From contig NC_050470.1 in assembly GCF_013373865.1 (NCBI RefSeq), forward strand, positions 13,684,443 through 13,748,442: DNA of 64,000 nt, in the 5' to 3' direction. This document shows positions 1-9,497 of this stretch, piece by piece. How positions within the stretch are numbered: position 1 is the stretch's first letter; each line of letters begins with the position of its first letter. Position numbers and translations under genes: made by a program. The notes under the pieces are model-generated. The model saw only the letters and a program-made list of their open reading frames with translations, searched no databases and was not told the DNA's origin. Source of the stretch: Monomorium pharaonis. Its lineage: Eukaryota; Arthropoda; Insecta; Hymenoptera; Formicidae.

Positions 1-79
1 TTTTGAAAATTTAGAAGGAAATGTTGAAACAAATTTTTCATGACTTTACGCCGAATGATGTGAAATATCAAAAACTCGA

Positions 80-538
80 TTTAATTGAAAAAAATTCTGT
101 TCGTTATATATGCGGTTATTTAATTCGCAAATGTTTAAATAAACATTCCTGCACAATTTGCAAACAATATAGCACATGTAGAATTTGAAGACTCAACAAT
201 TTCTTGTTTTTTTTAAAGCATATTAAAGTAAAAGTTCCATTTTTGGGAACTTGGAAATGCCACATAACAATTTTATTTTTTACATATGTTCTTTAGAAGT
301 GATTTTTGATGATAATTTTGAAAGCGTTATTTTACAGAAAAATGTTATTAAAACATTTTTAACAAAGGCTGAATCAATTACGTTCCAACATCCGTGTAAA
401 AATTTTCCACATTTATTTAAAAAAAAATTATTTTTTAGAATGCGTTTGTATTATACTTTAAAGTTTATAAATCGTAATTTTAAATCTGATTCAAATAAAT
501 ATAATTCAAATAAAATGATTAATTGGAGACATAACTAA
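80..538 (+). pseudogene. P-element/THAP9-type transposase, C-terminal remnant
   Basis: Two frames together resemble the C-terminal part of P/THAP9 transposases. The first (about 88-188) reads RYICGYLIRKCLNKHSC followed by TICK, the 'GY-x-KC-x-H-C-x2-C' block typical of that region, and ends at TGA (186-188). The second (251-538) reads FGNLEMPHNNF then a tail with RMRLYYTLKFINRNF, the usual closing motif of these proteins. A frame change and the stop lie between them, and nothing upstream in the window supplies the THAP domain or the catalytic core. I infer a dead 3' fragment of a cut-and-paste element running in from the left edge. An AT-rich 3' flank follows. Confidence 0.65.
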
Positions 539-540
539 AA

Positions 541-990
541 AATTGTAATGCATATATATCTATATATAATAAATAAATGATGGCATGTAATAATTTGTTA
601 TAATCTTATCTATCTCTATCCAATAATCTATAATAATAAAGTAGATAACAATTAATTTTTAAATAATAAGATCTTATAAAAACCATTTTATTCTTTCTAT
701 TAATTAATGTATAAAGATGTTTTTAATTTTTAATTTGTATAAATTTGTTCAGATATATTTCTATTTTTTATTAATGTTTACTAATAATTTTATTCTTAAT
801 ATACATTGTTTATTTAACTTTTTTAATTAAATTTTGTTAAATTTTTTTATTAAATTTTAATTTACTAATCTAACCAGCTTTTATTTTTATCTTTTAAATA
901 ATTTTAAAATTTTTTCTTAATTTTTATATATCCCTGTGGTCCATCTTCTTGTCATACTAATATAATACAGATTTCTTAAACAATTGATAC
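541..990. other. AT-rich spacer without recognisable genes
   Basis: About 450 bases of A/T-rich sequence with short TA and TATC runs. I see no coding frame, structural RNA or inverted-repeat element. It may be the 3' untranslated end of the transposase remnant upstream. Confidence 0.5.
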
Positions 991-1087
991 GTTACTGGAT
1001 ATTAGTCCAAAAACATGGCGGAATACCACGTGATCAAAGACAAAAAGATCAAAGTCCCGACAAGAAGTACCCCTACTAGTTATATTA

Positions 1088-1255
1088 TAGCCTTGTTCCT
1101 TTGGTCTGTTCAGGGTCTACTCGGAGCAAACCTAAGCAGACCAATGCACTCTAATAGGTTGGCGTCATCGGAATCAACCTATCAGAGTGCATTCTGCATT
1201 GGTCTGTTTAGATTTGCTCCGAGTAGATTCAGAACAGACAAAACGAACAAGGCTA
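1088..1255. repeat. MITE (168 bp) with near-palindromic arms
   Basis: The left arm starts AGCCTTGTTCCTTTGGTCTG and the right arm ends with its complement, GAACAAGGCT. Arms of roughly 75 bp (GTCTACTCGGAGCAAA against TTTGCTCCGAGTAGAT) surround a short loop near 1166. TA bases flank both ends, compatible with a TA target. No coding capacity. Confidence 0.7.
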
Positions 1256-1271
1256 ATGGCTACTGTACATA

Positions 1272-1424
1272 CTTAAGGTGCCTTTTCACACTGACGCTTA
1301 ACGCTCATTTTCAGAGTCAAGATATCACGTGACTAAAAATAAAGACACCCATCCATTCGTCATTTTTAGTCACGTGATGTCTTTTGACGCTGAAAATGAA
1401 CGTCAAGCGTAAGCGTGAAGAGGC
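1272..1424. repeat. MITE split by element A
   Basis: CTTAAGGTGCCTTTTCAC at the left is complementary to the right arm, which reads GTGAAGAGGC up to 1424 and resumes as AGGCACCTT at 3754-3762. Internal arms include TCACGTGACTAAAAAT and ATTTTTAGTCACGTGA. The element is cut 1424/3754 by element A, and AGGC is duplicated at the break. Removing A and one AGGC restores a continuous palindrome. Confidence 0.75.
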
Positions 1425-2367
1425 TGTAACGTCCCAGCGTCCGGAAAATTTTGTCCAAAAGTTTTCTCGCGAAACTTGTCCGGATGCACGCGCGCTGAGT
1501 TACCTTACTCAGTAATGCGTTTCTATGGCTCATTTTTACTTTCGTTTAAGTCGTCATTATATAATAATAATTCAAATATTAAGCACTTAATCGTACCTTA
1601 AAATTACGTACATATATATATCAAAACCATATATTACATATACATATACTTTAAGTTATATCTAACATTATTTTAACTCTCTTATCGGTACGAACGCATA
1701 GGCAATCGGATCGTTTAAACTTCTAAATTCTTACTCTCGTATTGCTTATGGGTTCGTCGAGGATTAATTAACTGTAAGATAAATAAAAACCGGATACTTG
1801 TAAAGGCCCCTGCACGTGCACTGTCGGATGATTAAAGAAATGATATCTCGTCAACTGAATCCTCAAAGATTCAAACCGAACGGTTCTAAAACAAATCTGC
1901 TATTATCAACACGACCGCGACAGGATGTCGCGCCTAAAGAAATACAATACGAAATTAATCCGCGTAATATCCGGACTGCGTGTCGGAAGATCAGGTGAAC
2001 CATAGCTAGGCATTTAACATAAACAGTCCGTAAGATATCCATTTCACGTTGGCGACGAGATGTCGCGCCCAAGAAATAATTAAGATTGATAAACCGGCGA
2101 GATATTTGGTAGTGAAAGCGATCCTAGCCGAAAAATATTCCGGATCAAATGATCGACGAAATCCTAGATGAGATATCTCCAATAAACATCCGCACACGTG
2201 CAAACGGTCTCACGCGCCTTATCAGCGGCCCCCGAAACTCGGTTCCCGCCAAGCCGCCGAATCACTCCCACTCTTACCGACTCTTGCGCTTCGCGCGTTC
2301 CCTACTCCGGAGCGCTAGCAGCCGCTGAGCGCAGCGCCGATTTTGCTCGATCCCTTTGTCCGCGCCC

Positions 2368-2416
2368 TATTTAAATCCGCGCACAGAGGCCGGATCATTC
2401 ATTCATTCATTCATTA
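2368..2416 (+). promoter_or_regulatory. Putative core promoter of element A
   Basis: TATTTAAAT (2368-2376) is followed about 20 bp later by five tandem CATT units. The same TATA-like block is kept in element B on the minus strand (about 35572-35580). Transcription rightward would include the spliced ORF. Inferred from position and conservation only. Confidence 0.45.
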
Positions 2417-2836
2417 TTTTTTCGACACTCGTTCAGCATACTTATTAGTTCAGTCACTAGTTCTCGGTCACGCGTCACTCTTCAATCTTCAAGTTATCTG
2501 CAACCTCTCTTGTATAGTTTCGCGATCAACTCATTGTCAATTAAGTTAACCAGTGCGTGCTCCGACAGACTGCCATCATCGACATATCTCTGCGACCACC
2601 TTCAACCGTCAACGTACATCAACCATTTAATTGGACCGAGCTATTACTTCAAACTATATTATAACTCGTGAGTACTGATTAATTATTGTTTACTTTCGCT
2701 CCCTAGAATATTTTCCGAAATTGAACTGTGCCATATTGTAAGGAATCCTTTCGATAAGGATTAATTGTCGATCCACTTCCAAATAATTATGAAACAACTC
2801 CTCTAGGTACAACCCTCTCCCCTCCCTTGTGCCGCG

Positions 2837-3504
2837 ATGAATTCTACAACACCTAAAGTGAGTAGGCTCAATGATTGAAATATCGTCGATGAAATTAGAA
2901 AAGCCGGTATATTCGTGCTCAACAAAACCATAGATTCCGCTAGCGAGCATTCTATTGCTTGCCAGCGATATAAGTGAACAAAACCGTAGATTCCGCTAGC
3001 GAGCATTCTATCGCTTGCCAGCGATATAAGTTAGTTAATTATTCACAAGCACGAATATACTCGACGGCCCTAATTTCCTTTGACGCAGAAAAATGCTTAA
3101 CTAAGCGTTCAATCGCTTAACCAAGCGTTTATTTGTAGACCATCAAGAAGAATCGCCACCGCGCTGGAAAAAGGAAAAGGGAAAAGATCCTTAGAGCTCA
3201 ACAAAAAGCCCTAGAGCGGGCTTTCGAGGAAATTGAGAATTTCGTGGGCTACCCGCTGGAACACACCCCCCTTCCTCCTCCAGTCACAGACGCTCCGCCA
3301 GGAAGAGCAATCTCTTCCATTGATTTGTTCCAAGAAGACACCGTCCCTCTGGAAAATTATAACCAGTTAACGTCCAACGCGCCTGAAATAATTACACTCA
3401 GCGATTCTAACGACGATCCCCCAGAGCTAGAGCCTTTAGATCCAACAGCAGAATATAATAGCGATACAGTAGCACAAATCATTATATTTCCGCCCGAAAA
3501 TTAA
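2837..3504 (+). CDS. Two-exon ORF of element A: basic/acidic small protein with SUMO-interaction-like motif
   Basis: Exon a, 2837-2857, is ATG plus six codons and ends at the donor AAA|GTGAGT. Exon b starts after the acceptor TTTGTAG at 3139 and runs to TAA at 3502-3504. Both junctions are phase 0, giving 128 residues. Residues about 8-42 are lysine/arginine rich (KKNRH, KRKRE, then a QQKALERAF helix-like stretch), resembling a nuclear or nucleic-acid-binding region. The middle is proline rich (HTPLPPPVTDAPPG). Residues about 92-103 read EIITLSDSNDD, fitting a SUMO-interaction motif (hydrophobic core followed by acidic/serine residues). I recognise no family. Element B encodes the same protein (129 residues) with the same intron position, start and stop despite clear divergence, which argues for past selection on the protein. 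An upstream leader exon spliced at 2668 is possible, but B has lost that donor (GT to AT). Confidence 0.6.
2923..3034 (+). repeat. 56-bp tandem repeat (2 copies) in the element A intron
   Basis: Two consecutive 56-bp units begin CAAAACC at 2923 and 2979 and contain TTCCGCTAGCGAGCATTCTA and CTTGCCAGCGATATAAGT. The unit is partly self-complementary (GCTAGCGAGC, TTGCCAGCGA). Element B has about three units at the same place. Confidence 0.75.
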
Positions 3505-3800
3505 GCGATATTTGTAATAAATACTATACATTGTTTTATTAATAAATATATACATATATACGTCCAGATTTCTTATACTTAATCTTAAGGTCACACTAAC
3601 CAAACCCCACAAGGTTTTCCATCGGCAACAAGCTCTCGCCATACCCGGGTAGAGTCCGTGTAAGCGGGCTGCCCGAAATTTGAAAGAAGAGCTCCCGCGT
3701 CGGTCAGGCGACGCACACATTGAGAAGAAATATCCCTAGACCCGGACGTTACAAGGCACCTTTATACTGTGGTTACGTCTTAAGGTGCGGTCCCATGGCT

Positions 3801-3919
3801 CTAGTTTACACCGAGCACTTGGTACGCGTATCAAGTAGTGAATTTAAGCTGATCAGCCAATGATTAAACACATTCACTAGTTATTTACTATTTGATACCA
3901 AGTGCTTGGTGTAAACTAG
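3801..3919. repeat. MITE of the GTTTACA...TGTAAAC family (119 bp)
   Basis: Near-perfect hairpin: CTAGTTTACACCGAGCACTTGG at the left pairs with its complement at the right end. The interior has TTAAGCTGATCAGCCAATGA and two GTATCAAGTAG-type blocks. Copies of the family are at 12903-13033, 13220-13350 and 50058-50178. Confidence 0.75.
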
Positions 3920-3932
3920 TAGATGGACTGAT

Positions 3933-4051
3933 ATTTTCTGCGTAACGCGTATTGCGTAACCAATAAATTTACACGATTGACATTTCTATTGGAACATTCT
4001 AAAAGAATAAACGATATGATTGGTTACGCAATACCCGTTACGCGGAAAATA
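3933..4051. repeat. MITE (about 119 bp), TTTTCTGCGTAACG arms
   Basis: ATTTTCTGCGTAACGCGTATTGCGTAACCAAT at the left is complementary to ATTGGTTACGCAATAC and CGTTACGCGGAAAAT at the right. A loop of about 60 bp contains no features. Confidence 0.65.
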
Positions 4052-4639
4052 CGTGTCATGGGAATCTAGCCTTACGAAAACCGTATATCATAGGCCTTAA
4101 TGGCGTTTGGAAGTCTAGACAAAAACGAATTAAATATATTTACATGGCTCCAAAAGAAAATGGAGGCTCTCTGGTGGGGTGTGCTTTGTGGATTCCTCGA
4201 TTAATATCCGATAATATGAATATAAATTAAATGGACCAACAAGCTCATTCACGGCAGAAACTTATGCATTAATAAAAGCAATAGAAGTTAGCATGAAAAA
4301 TAAGTGGAAATTCCTTAACATATGCATTGACTCTAAGAATAACCTGGACTTATTGACCTCCCCTGGTGGAAAAATTTTTCAGAATTTTTTAGATTTTTCT
4401 CAAAATTTTTTAGATTTTTCTCAGAATTTCTGATAATTTTTCCGATTTTTTTAAGAATTGGAACGTTTCTCAGAAAAACTTAGATGAAAAATGAAAAATT
4501 CTGATTAATTCAGAGAATTTTTGAATATTTCTAAATATTTCTAAAAAAATTCTGAGAATTAATGCATTTCATGTATCATAATGATACATTATAACATAAT
4601 TATAATAAAAAAAATATATATATTTACGTTGTTTCTCAA

Positions 4640-4781
4640 CAAGCATCGTTATCCCCACTACCATAGTCACATCTGGCATTGCCTAACTTCTGCGGTCACC
4701 CATCCAACTCTGAACCGCCGTCGATATTCCTTGACTTCGAAGATCGTACGCAACCTAGCACTTCGCGATGACCCATAAACA
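4640..4781 (-). repeat. 5S rRNA-like module (copy 1)
   Basis: On the minus strand the segment reads ATCTTCGAAGTCAAGG...TCGACGGCGGTTCAGA...TTGGATGGGTGACCGC. This lines up with the internal control region of 5S rRNA genes (box A, intermediate element and the box C core CTTGGATGGG-GACCGC). It is too diverged to be a working 5S gene. The same module, with the same flanking GCTTGTTGAGAAACAACGTA, is at 31126-31262. Confidence 0.65.
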
Positions 4782-6441
4782 CTTGATGCTCCTGAATACA
4801 TGTTTGTTATAGATTAGCCTAATAAATTTCAGAAACATAAAACGTATAGTTAAATAATATTTATAAATAAATATAAATCTAGTTTTTTTTACTGATTTTT
4901 ACATATGCAAAATAACATGTGGAATAACTTATAAAAATATGTTTTTGTTATGTTCATTTGATAAAGCTAAATTATATCTCAGACACAATATTTATAAAAT
5001 ATTTACAAAATATTTATAATATTTATTTGAATATTTTATAAATATTTGTCCAAATATTTTATGAATATTTTTGTGGTTTTAGATTTATCAGATCATAAAG
5101 ATTTATCACAAATATAAAAATGTTTATGAAATATTTATAAATATTTACAAAATATTGTACAAATCTTTATTTTTTATTTACCATAAATATTGTATAAAAT
5201 ATTTAGTCTATATTTTAATAATATGTTGAATACAGATTTTTTTCTTTATGTACTATATACAAAATATATTTAAAATATTTATATAACATTTTTTAAAAAT
5301 AATTATTAAAAAATATTTATAAATATTTATAAATATTTATAAATATTTATCATAAATATTGTGTGCTGTCTAGGATAATTCTAAATATTATAGAGATTGA
5401 TAATGATTAATATATATAATCTTTAGAATTAATAGTTCTTTTATGTTTTGTTTATATGTTTATATGTTGGATTATGTTCATACAAATTAATAAAAAATAA
5501 ACGCATAAAATTCAAATTAATATATTTGTTAACCGAGAAGCAGGATCGAATTAATACGTCATAATAACGTCACAGAATGACGGTGAGAAATAGGACCAAA
5601 ATATTACGTCATAAAGACGTCATTAAATAACGTCAATATGCCATCATTTAAATGTCATGGTCGCATTTTCATCATAGGATTATACCAATATGACCAAAAT
5701 TTGACGTCAAAATGACTTGTCTTTGCTACCTAGGATATTTCTCAAAAATTTTCATATTTATTACACAAATTTTGAAATATTCTGAGATTTCTTGTTCGGT
5801 TATTTCTGAAAATATCTTATTATTATTTAGAAATTTTCATTTGTAGAAATACTACAATATTATGAGAATTTTTATTTAATTATTTTTGAAAAAATCGAAA
5901 AAATTTTTTAAATTTCTTAGAAATTTTCATATATACAGAAATTGAAATAATCTGAAAATTCTTATTCAATCATTTCTTAAAAAATCTAAACAATTCTTAA
6001 TATTATTCAGAAATTTTTTTCCACAGAATACTGCAATATTTTGAGAATTCTCATTCAATAATTTCTGAAAAAAATTTGAAAAATTTTTTATATTTCTCAG
6101 AAATTATCATACATAAAAATATTGAAATATTTTAAGAATTGTAATATAAAGTTCAAATACAACAAAAAAATAATCACTTTTCGAACTAAAAGCCTAATAA
6201 TATTAGGCGTTAGAATGATGTTATCTTCTTCGTAGTTCATTTCATTGGCAAGGACAAAAATATTAGTATTAAGGTGTTTTAGTATTAAAATTAAGGTTGA
6301 TCTAGAGGTTAAAGATGTACGTCTTTTATACATATACCTTGAAGACCAATTCTAGAATTACTTTAAGATATCTATAAACATCTTTATATATTTATTACTC
6401 AACATTTAAAAAGACATTTTAAATTATAATTTAGTAGTTCA

Positions 6442-6738
6442 TGTAGTAGTGAAACATTCGCCACAATACAATGTGCACACGCGTGCATCCGCAGTCGTGA
6501 TGTAGTTCGCGGAATCGCCGCTATAGGCGACGACGCGATGCTGCCTTTCTCGTAATGAAATTTACATTCTGAGAGCTATATAAGATCACTTACGGTGATG
6601 GATTAAATTATGATAGCAATCGTAGTAAGCTCTCAACTCTCTTAGAGTCTACGTAATAAATTTTTTGTATTATCCTGATGGAGAGAATTTCACGGGTCTT
6701 CGCACCTCTTCTCGGAGAAAGCTCTCTGAGCCTCCGCA
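6442..6738 (+). mobile_element. Candidate solo LTR (297 bp)
   Basis: Starts TGTAGTAGTGAAACATTCG and ends CCTCCGCA. It contains a TATA box (CTATATAAG, about 6578) and, about 75 bp later, AATAAA (about 6655), the spacing expected of a short Copia-like LTR. No target duplication could be recognised, so the call is tentative. Confidence 0.4.
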
Positions 6739-7899
6739 TAAATGTACAAACTTTTATAAATGTCTAAAAAGAATTCTAGAAAAGGTCTTCAAGACGTATA
6801 AAAGACATCTTTAAGATGTCTCATATAGATTTTTTGGATTTCTAAAAGACATCTTTTAGATTTCTTCAAGATGTTTTTTAGACATCGCCAGATATCTAAA
6901 AGATATTTCAAACTGTTGCATAAGACATCTTTTAGATCGCGAAAAGATATCTTTTCGTAAAAAATGCGAGATATCGCAAGATGTCTTTTAGATTTCTAAA
7001 AAACATTTTTTGTCTATAGGGGTTCTCATTTAGTCATTTCTGAAAAAATTTGAAAAACTTGTTATATTTCTCAGAAATTGTCATATATAAAGATGTTGAA
7101 ATATTCTGAGAATTCCCATTTAGTCATTTCTAAAAAAATTTGAAAAATTTTTAATATTTTTTTAGAATTTTTCAAAATTTTTCAGAATTTTCAGAAATAT
7201 GAAAGATGAAAAATTCTGAAAAAATTTCTGAAAAGATGTGAGAAATTTTTCCACCAAGGTCCTCCTCTTTGGACAATAAAAATAATCATTAAAAATTATA
7301 CATTTTTATATTTTAACAGAAGACTCAAGACAAAAGATAGCTGAGGCATCTCAACTGGGATTTTCTATTAGAGTTACATGGTGCCTAGCCCATAAGGGTA
7401 TTCTAGGTAATGAAATAGCGAACCGAGTAGCAAAAGACGCGGCATTGATTGGTCAATACGTAGAGAGTAGCATTACTTTTAACGATATTTTGTCATCTTT
7501 TTGATCAATATATAAATCCATAGACGATGATTTTATTAACAAAATGTAGGCACTGGATTCTACTATACATGAACAATTTTTCTGATATTAAATAGAGAAC
7601 AAACATGTATTCTTGGTCGATTGATAACAGGGTACGCTTATACTAAATACTATTAAAGTTAAATTTGGATTAATAGAATCACTTGAATGTGTTCATGCGG
7701 ATTCCCCATCCAAGATATTAATCATATATTTTGGACCTATTCAAAATTCAATAACGAGAGAGATATATTAAGGAACAGATTATTTAAAAATGAAGTCTAT
7801 GCTCCATTCACCTTTGAAAGCATTATAGCTATTATAGATATAAATATTGCAAAGGCTATTATTAAATTTATTAAAAACTGCAATTTAAAATTGTAAAAT

Positions 7900-8560
7900 C
7901 AAATAAAATAATAAAGATTTTAGGGATTTATAACTTTAACAAACTTAATTGTAATATGAAATAGACCTAAAAAATATATCAAGATATTCTTCTTTAAATA
8001 AAACATAAATCAAAGCTATATCTAATACTGGCATAGATTAAAACAGTAAATAAAATATAATTAAGAATAAGAACTTGTCGAGTTTTCTGCCGGGGACTTG
8101 TCTTGTAGGTCAACTGCGAGGAAGCCAAGATCACCTTAACCTGGTGACCAAAGAAAAACCATCAAAGGAAATATCCTATAACTAATAAGAATTGACCCAC
8201 TATAAGCATCAAGGTGTGTGAAAGCCCAATAGCCACAGATCTTTAAAAGATATAATCCGTGGTACTTTGTCCCTGGAGGGACGGAAATCCAAACGGGCTA
8301 CAAGAATTCCGTTCCTAGATTTACTCTTGAGCAAAAAACTTTAAACGCGATCTCTGTTCGTAAGTCACGTACGTAGCAGAAAAATAAACACTTTTGTTAT
8401 ATAAATCAAATCCAAGCTATCTATTAAGCCTATTTAGAAATCAATCAATTCAGTCATTGTTGAGAATTCGATAACTACGAATCTCGCAAACCGCGTCTTG
8501 CGTAAAGAGGCCTTGCGCGCGTATATTTGGCGCGAGGCACTACCGTGCCTCTTGATTATT
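7900..8560 (+). other. Probable LINE 3' UTR and low-information flank
   Basis: After the ORF2 stop the sequence is A-rich and then includes GGTCAACTGCGAGG...GTCCCTGGAGGGACGG (about 8110-8285), a moderately structured stretch that could be the LINE 3' UTR. No gene or inverted repeat is evident. Confidence 0.35.
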
Positions 8561-8562
8561 CA

Positions 8563-8661
8563 GGCTGTGTTCCAAAATTCACTGCCAGTACTGCAAATTT
8601 ATAGTATGTGTAACGTGGACTATAGATTTTCAGTACTAGCAGTGAATTTTGGAACACAGCC
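8563..8661. repeat. 99-bp MITE, GGCTGTGTTCC family
   Basis: GGCTGTGTTCCAAAATTCACTG is complementary to CAGTGAATTTTGGAACACAGCC at the right end. Internal arms are AGTACTG...CAGTACT. Related hairpins are at 27968-28066 and 53440-53525. Confidence 0.8.
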
Positions 8662-8739
8662 AATAATACATTTTGTTTACTGTTATTTTTTATCATGTAT
8701 TCAATTAATTTCAATTTAAAAACTAATAACAAATATTTC

Positions 8740-9497
8740 AATCTTTGAGAAAAGTATATTTTAAGTATTCAATATAATTTTTATGCAATTTTGTTTATTC
8801 ACAATAAAACTTTACATTATCTTGAATACTTAAAGCACTTTTTAAAAATTAAAATTTTAATTATTTTTTAAGTATTCCTATTCCAATCTAAAGAAAGGCA
8901 TGTAAAGTCGATTGCTCGCATTTCTCGAAGTTTATTGTCGCTTTTCCGCGATACCGATTGGTTCTCTTGCTGCGCTTACTTCGTGTTGCAAGAGTAGTAG
9001 TCGTTGCGACTGAATTTTAACAGCTGTTAAATTTGTATAGATATTATATCTATACAATTATGGTTGATTTATTTTTAAAAAGTAAAAAGTAAAGTAGCGT
9101 GCGCGTCTGTGGTGTCTAGTTATAACAACAAATAAAAGAATAAGTAAACAATAAACAGCTAATAAATAAGTGTTATTCATACATGTTGTATATGTCATGT
9201 TAATACACATTTTTTATATAAAAAATGTTAATATCGATACATTTCCTATTTCAAAATTTGGCAAAAACGAGTATAATACCTCCTTAATACTCCTAATAAT
9301 AAATTTTTAACTACCATTTAATTTAACTTTTTTTCATCTGTTTACAAGTGTCCTTACATGTCCGCGCAAAACTATATGTGGTCAACACTTAACAATACAA
9401 TAGTGATCATTTATAATAGCTCTGAGGTTTCTTTCGTTATTTTGTTACAGATACTTCAGATTCACATGTGTAATTGAAGGGAGTAATTAATGTCCAA
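8740..9497. other. 3' flank of GTF3C4
   Basis: A TTTAAGTATTCAA...TTGAATACTTAAA inverted pair (about 8757-8834) looks like an old MITE of the type at 52154-52310. The rest, including a GC-richer piece at 8900-9020, shows no coding frame that I can support. The polyadenylation site of GTF3C4 should lie here, but several TTTATT (AATAAA reversed) candidates exist and I cannot choose. Confidence 0.4.

Larger units (their letters stand above)
1425..3753 (+). mobile_element. LTR-like element A (2.33 kb) with an internal spliced ORF
   Basis: The element begins TGTAACGTCC and ends GGACGTTACA, so it has TG...CA termini inside a 10-bp inverted repeat. It is flanked by AGGC (1421-1424 and 3754-3757), a 4-bp target duplication confirmed by the MITE it interrupts. 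These are hallmarks of an LTR. No primer-binding site, gag or pol is attached, so by structure it is a solo LTR or a non-autonomous LTR-like unit. Inside, in order: a GC-rich upstream region, a TATA-like TATTTAAAT (2368-2376), a CATT run, possible splice donors at 2668 and 2858, a coding exon pair (2837-2857, 3139-3504), AATAAA at about 3518, and a tail of about 200 bp. An inverted, diverged second copy is element B (33344-39486). An unusually long LTR or an unnamed non-autonomous family are both possible. Confidence 0.7.
4362..7259. mobile_element. 2.9 kb inverted-end element inserted in the LINE RNase H
   Basis: Left end CCTGGTGGAAAAATTTTTC is complementary to the right end GAAATTTTTCCACCAAGG. 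Both ends continue as long A/T-rich arms built from TTTTTCAGAATTTTT-type repeats (4370-4560 and about 7020-7240). The body is a patchwork: a 5S-like module (4640-4781), ATATTTATAAATATTT repeats (about 5000-5360) ending GTGTGCTGTCTAGG (5361-5374), TGACGTCA-type motifs (5550-5730), more CAGAAATTTTCA repeats, and an LTR-like segment (6442-6738). No transposase reading frame is visible. Target bases around the ends (CTCC left, TCCTCC right) suggest a short duplication that I could not fix exactly. Confidence 0.6.
4096..7896 (+). pseudogene. Non-LTR retrotransposon 3' end (RNase H and C-terminal zinc motif), interrupted
   Basis: Before the insertion (about 4110-4357) the frames read VGCALWIP, then FTAETYALIKAIEVS and CIDSKNN: the central RNase H region with its conserved glutamate (AE). 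After the insertion (about 7370-7540) the reading resumes at TWCLAHKGILGNEIANRVAK, the RNase H C-terminal block. A final open stretch (7687-7896) has CSCGFPIQDINHIFW, the C-terminal C-x-C-x7-H zinc-type motif of Jockey/I/LOA-like ORF2 proteins, and ends IAKAIIKF...LKL. That tail matches the end of the LINE at 18643, so the two are related. Stops (for example in the ILSSF region) and frame changes make it non-functional. An element of about 2.9 kb (4362-7259) separates the halves. The 3' UTR probably continues to about 8340. Confidence 0.7.

Noticed and set aside
1015..1332. 105-codon frame
   Set aside because: Runs across two MITEs and uses their hairpin arms; no domain.
6097..6333. 78-codon minus-strand frame
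   Set aside because: AT-rich, inside the non-coding 2.9 kb element, no similarity to anything recognised.
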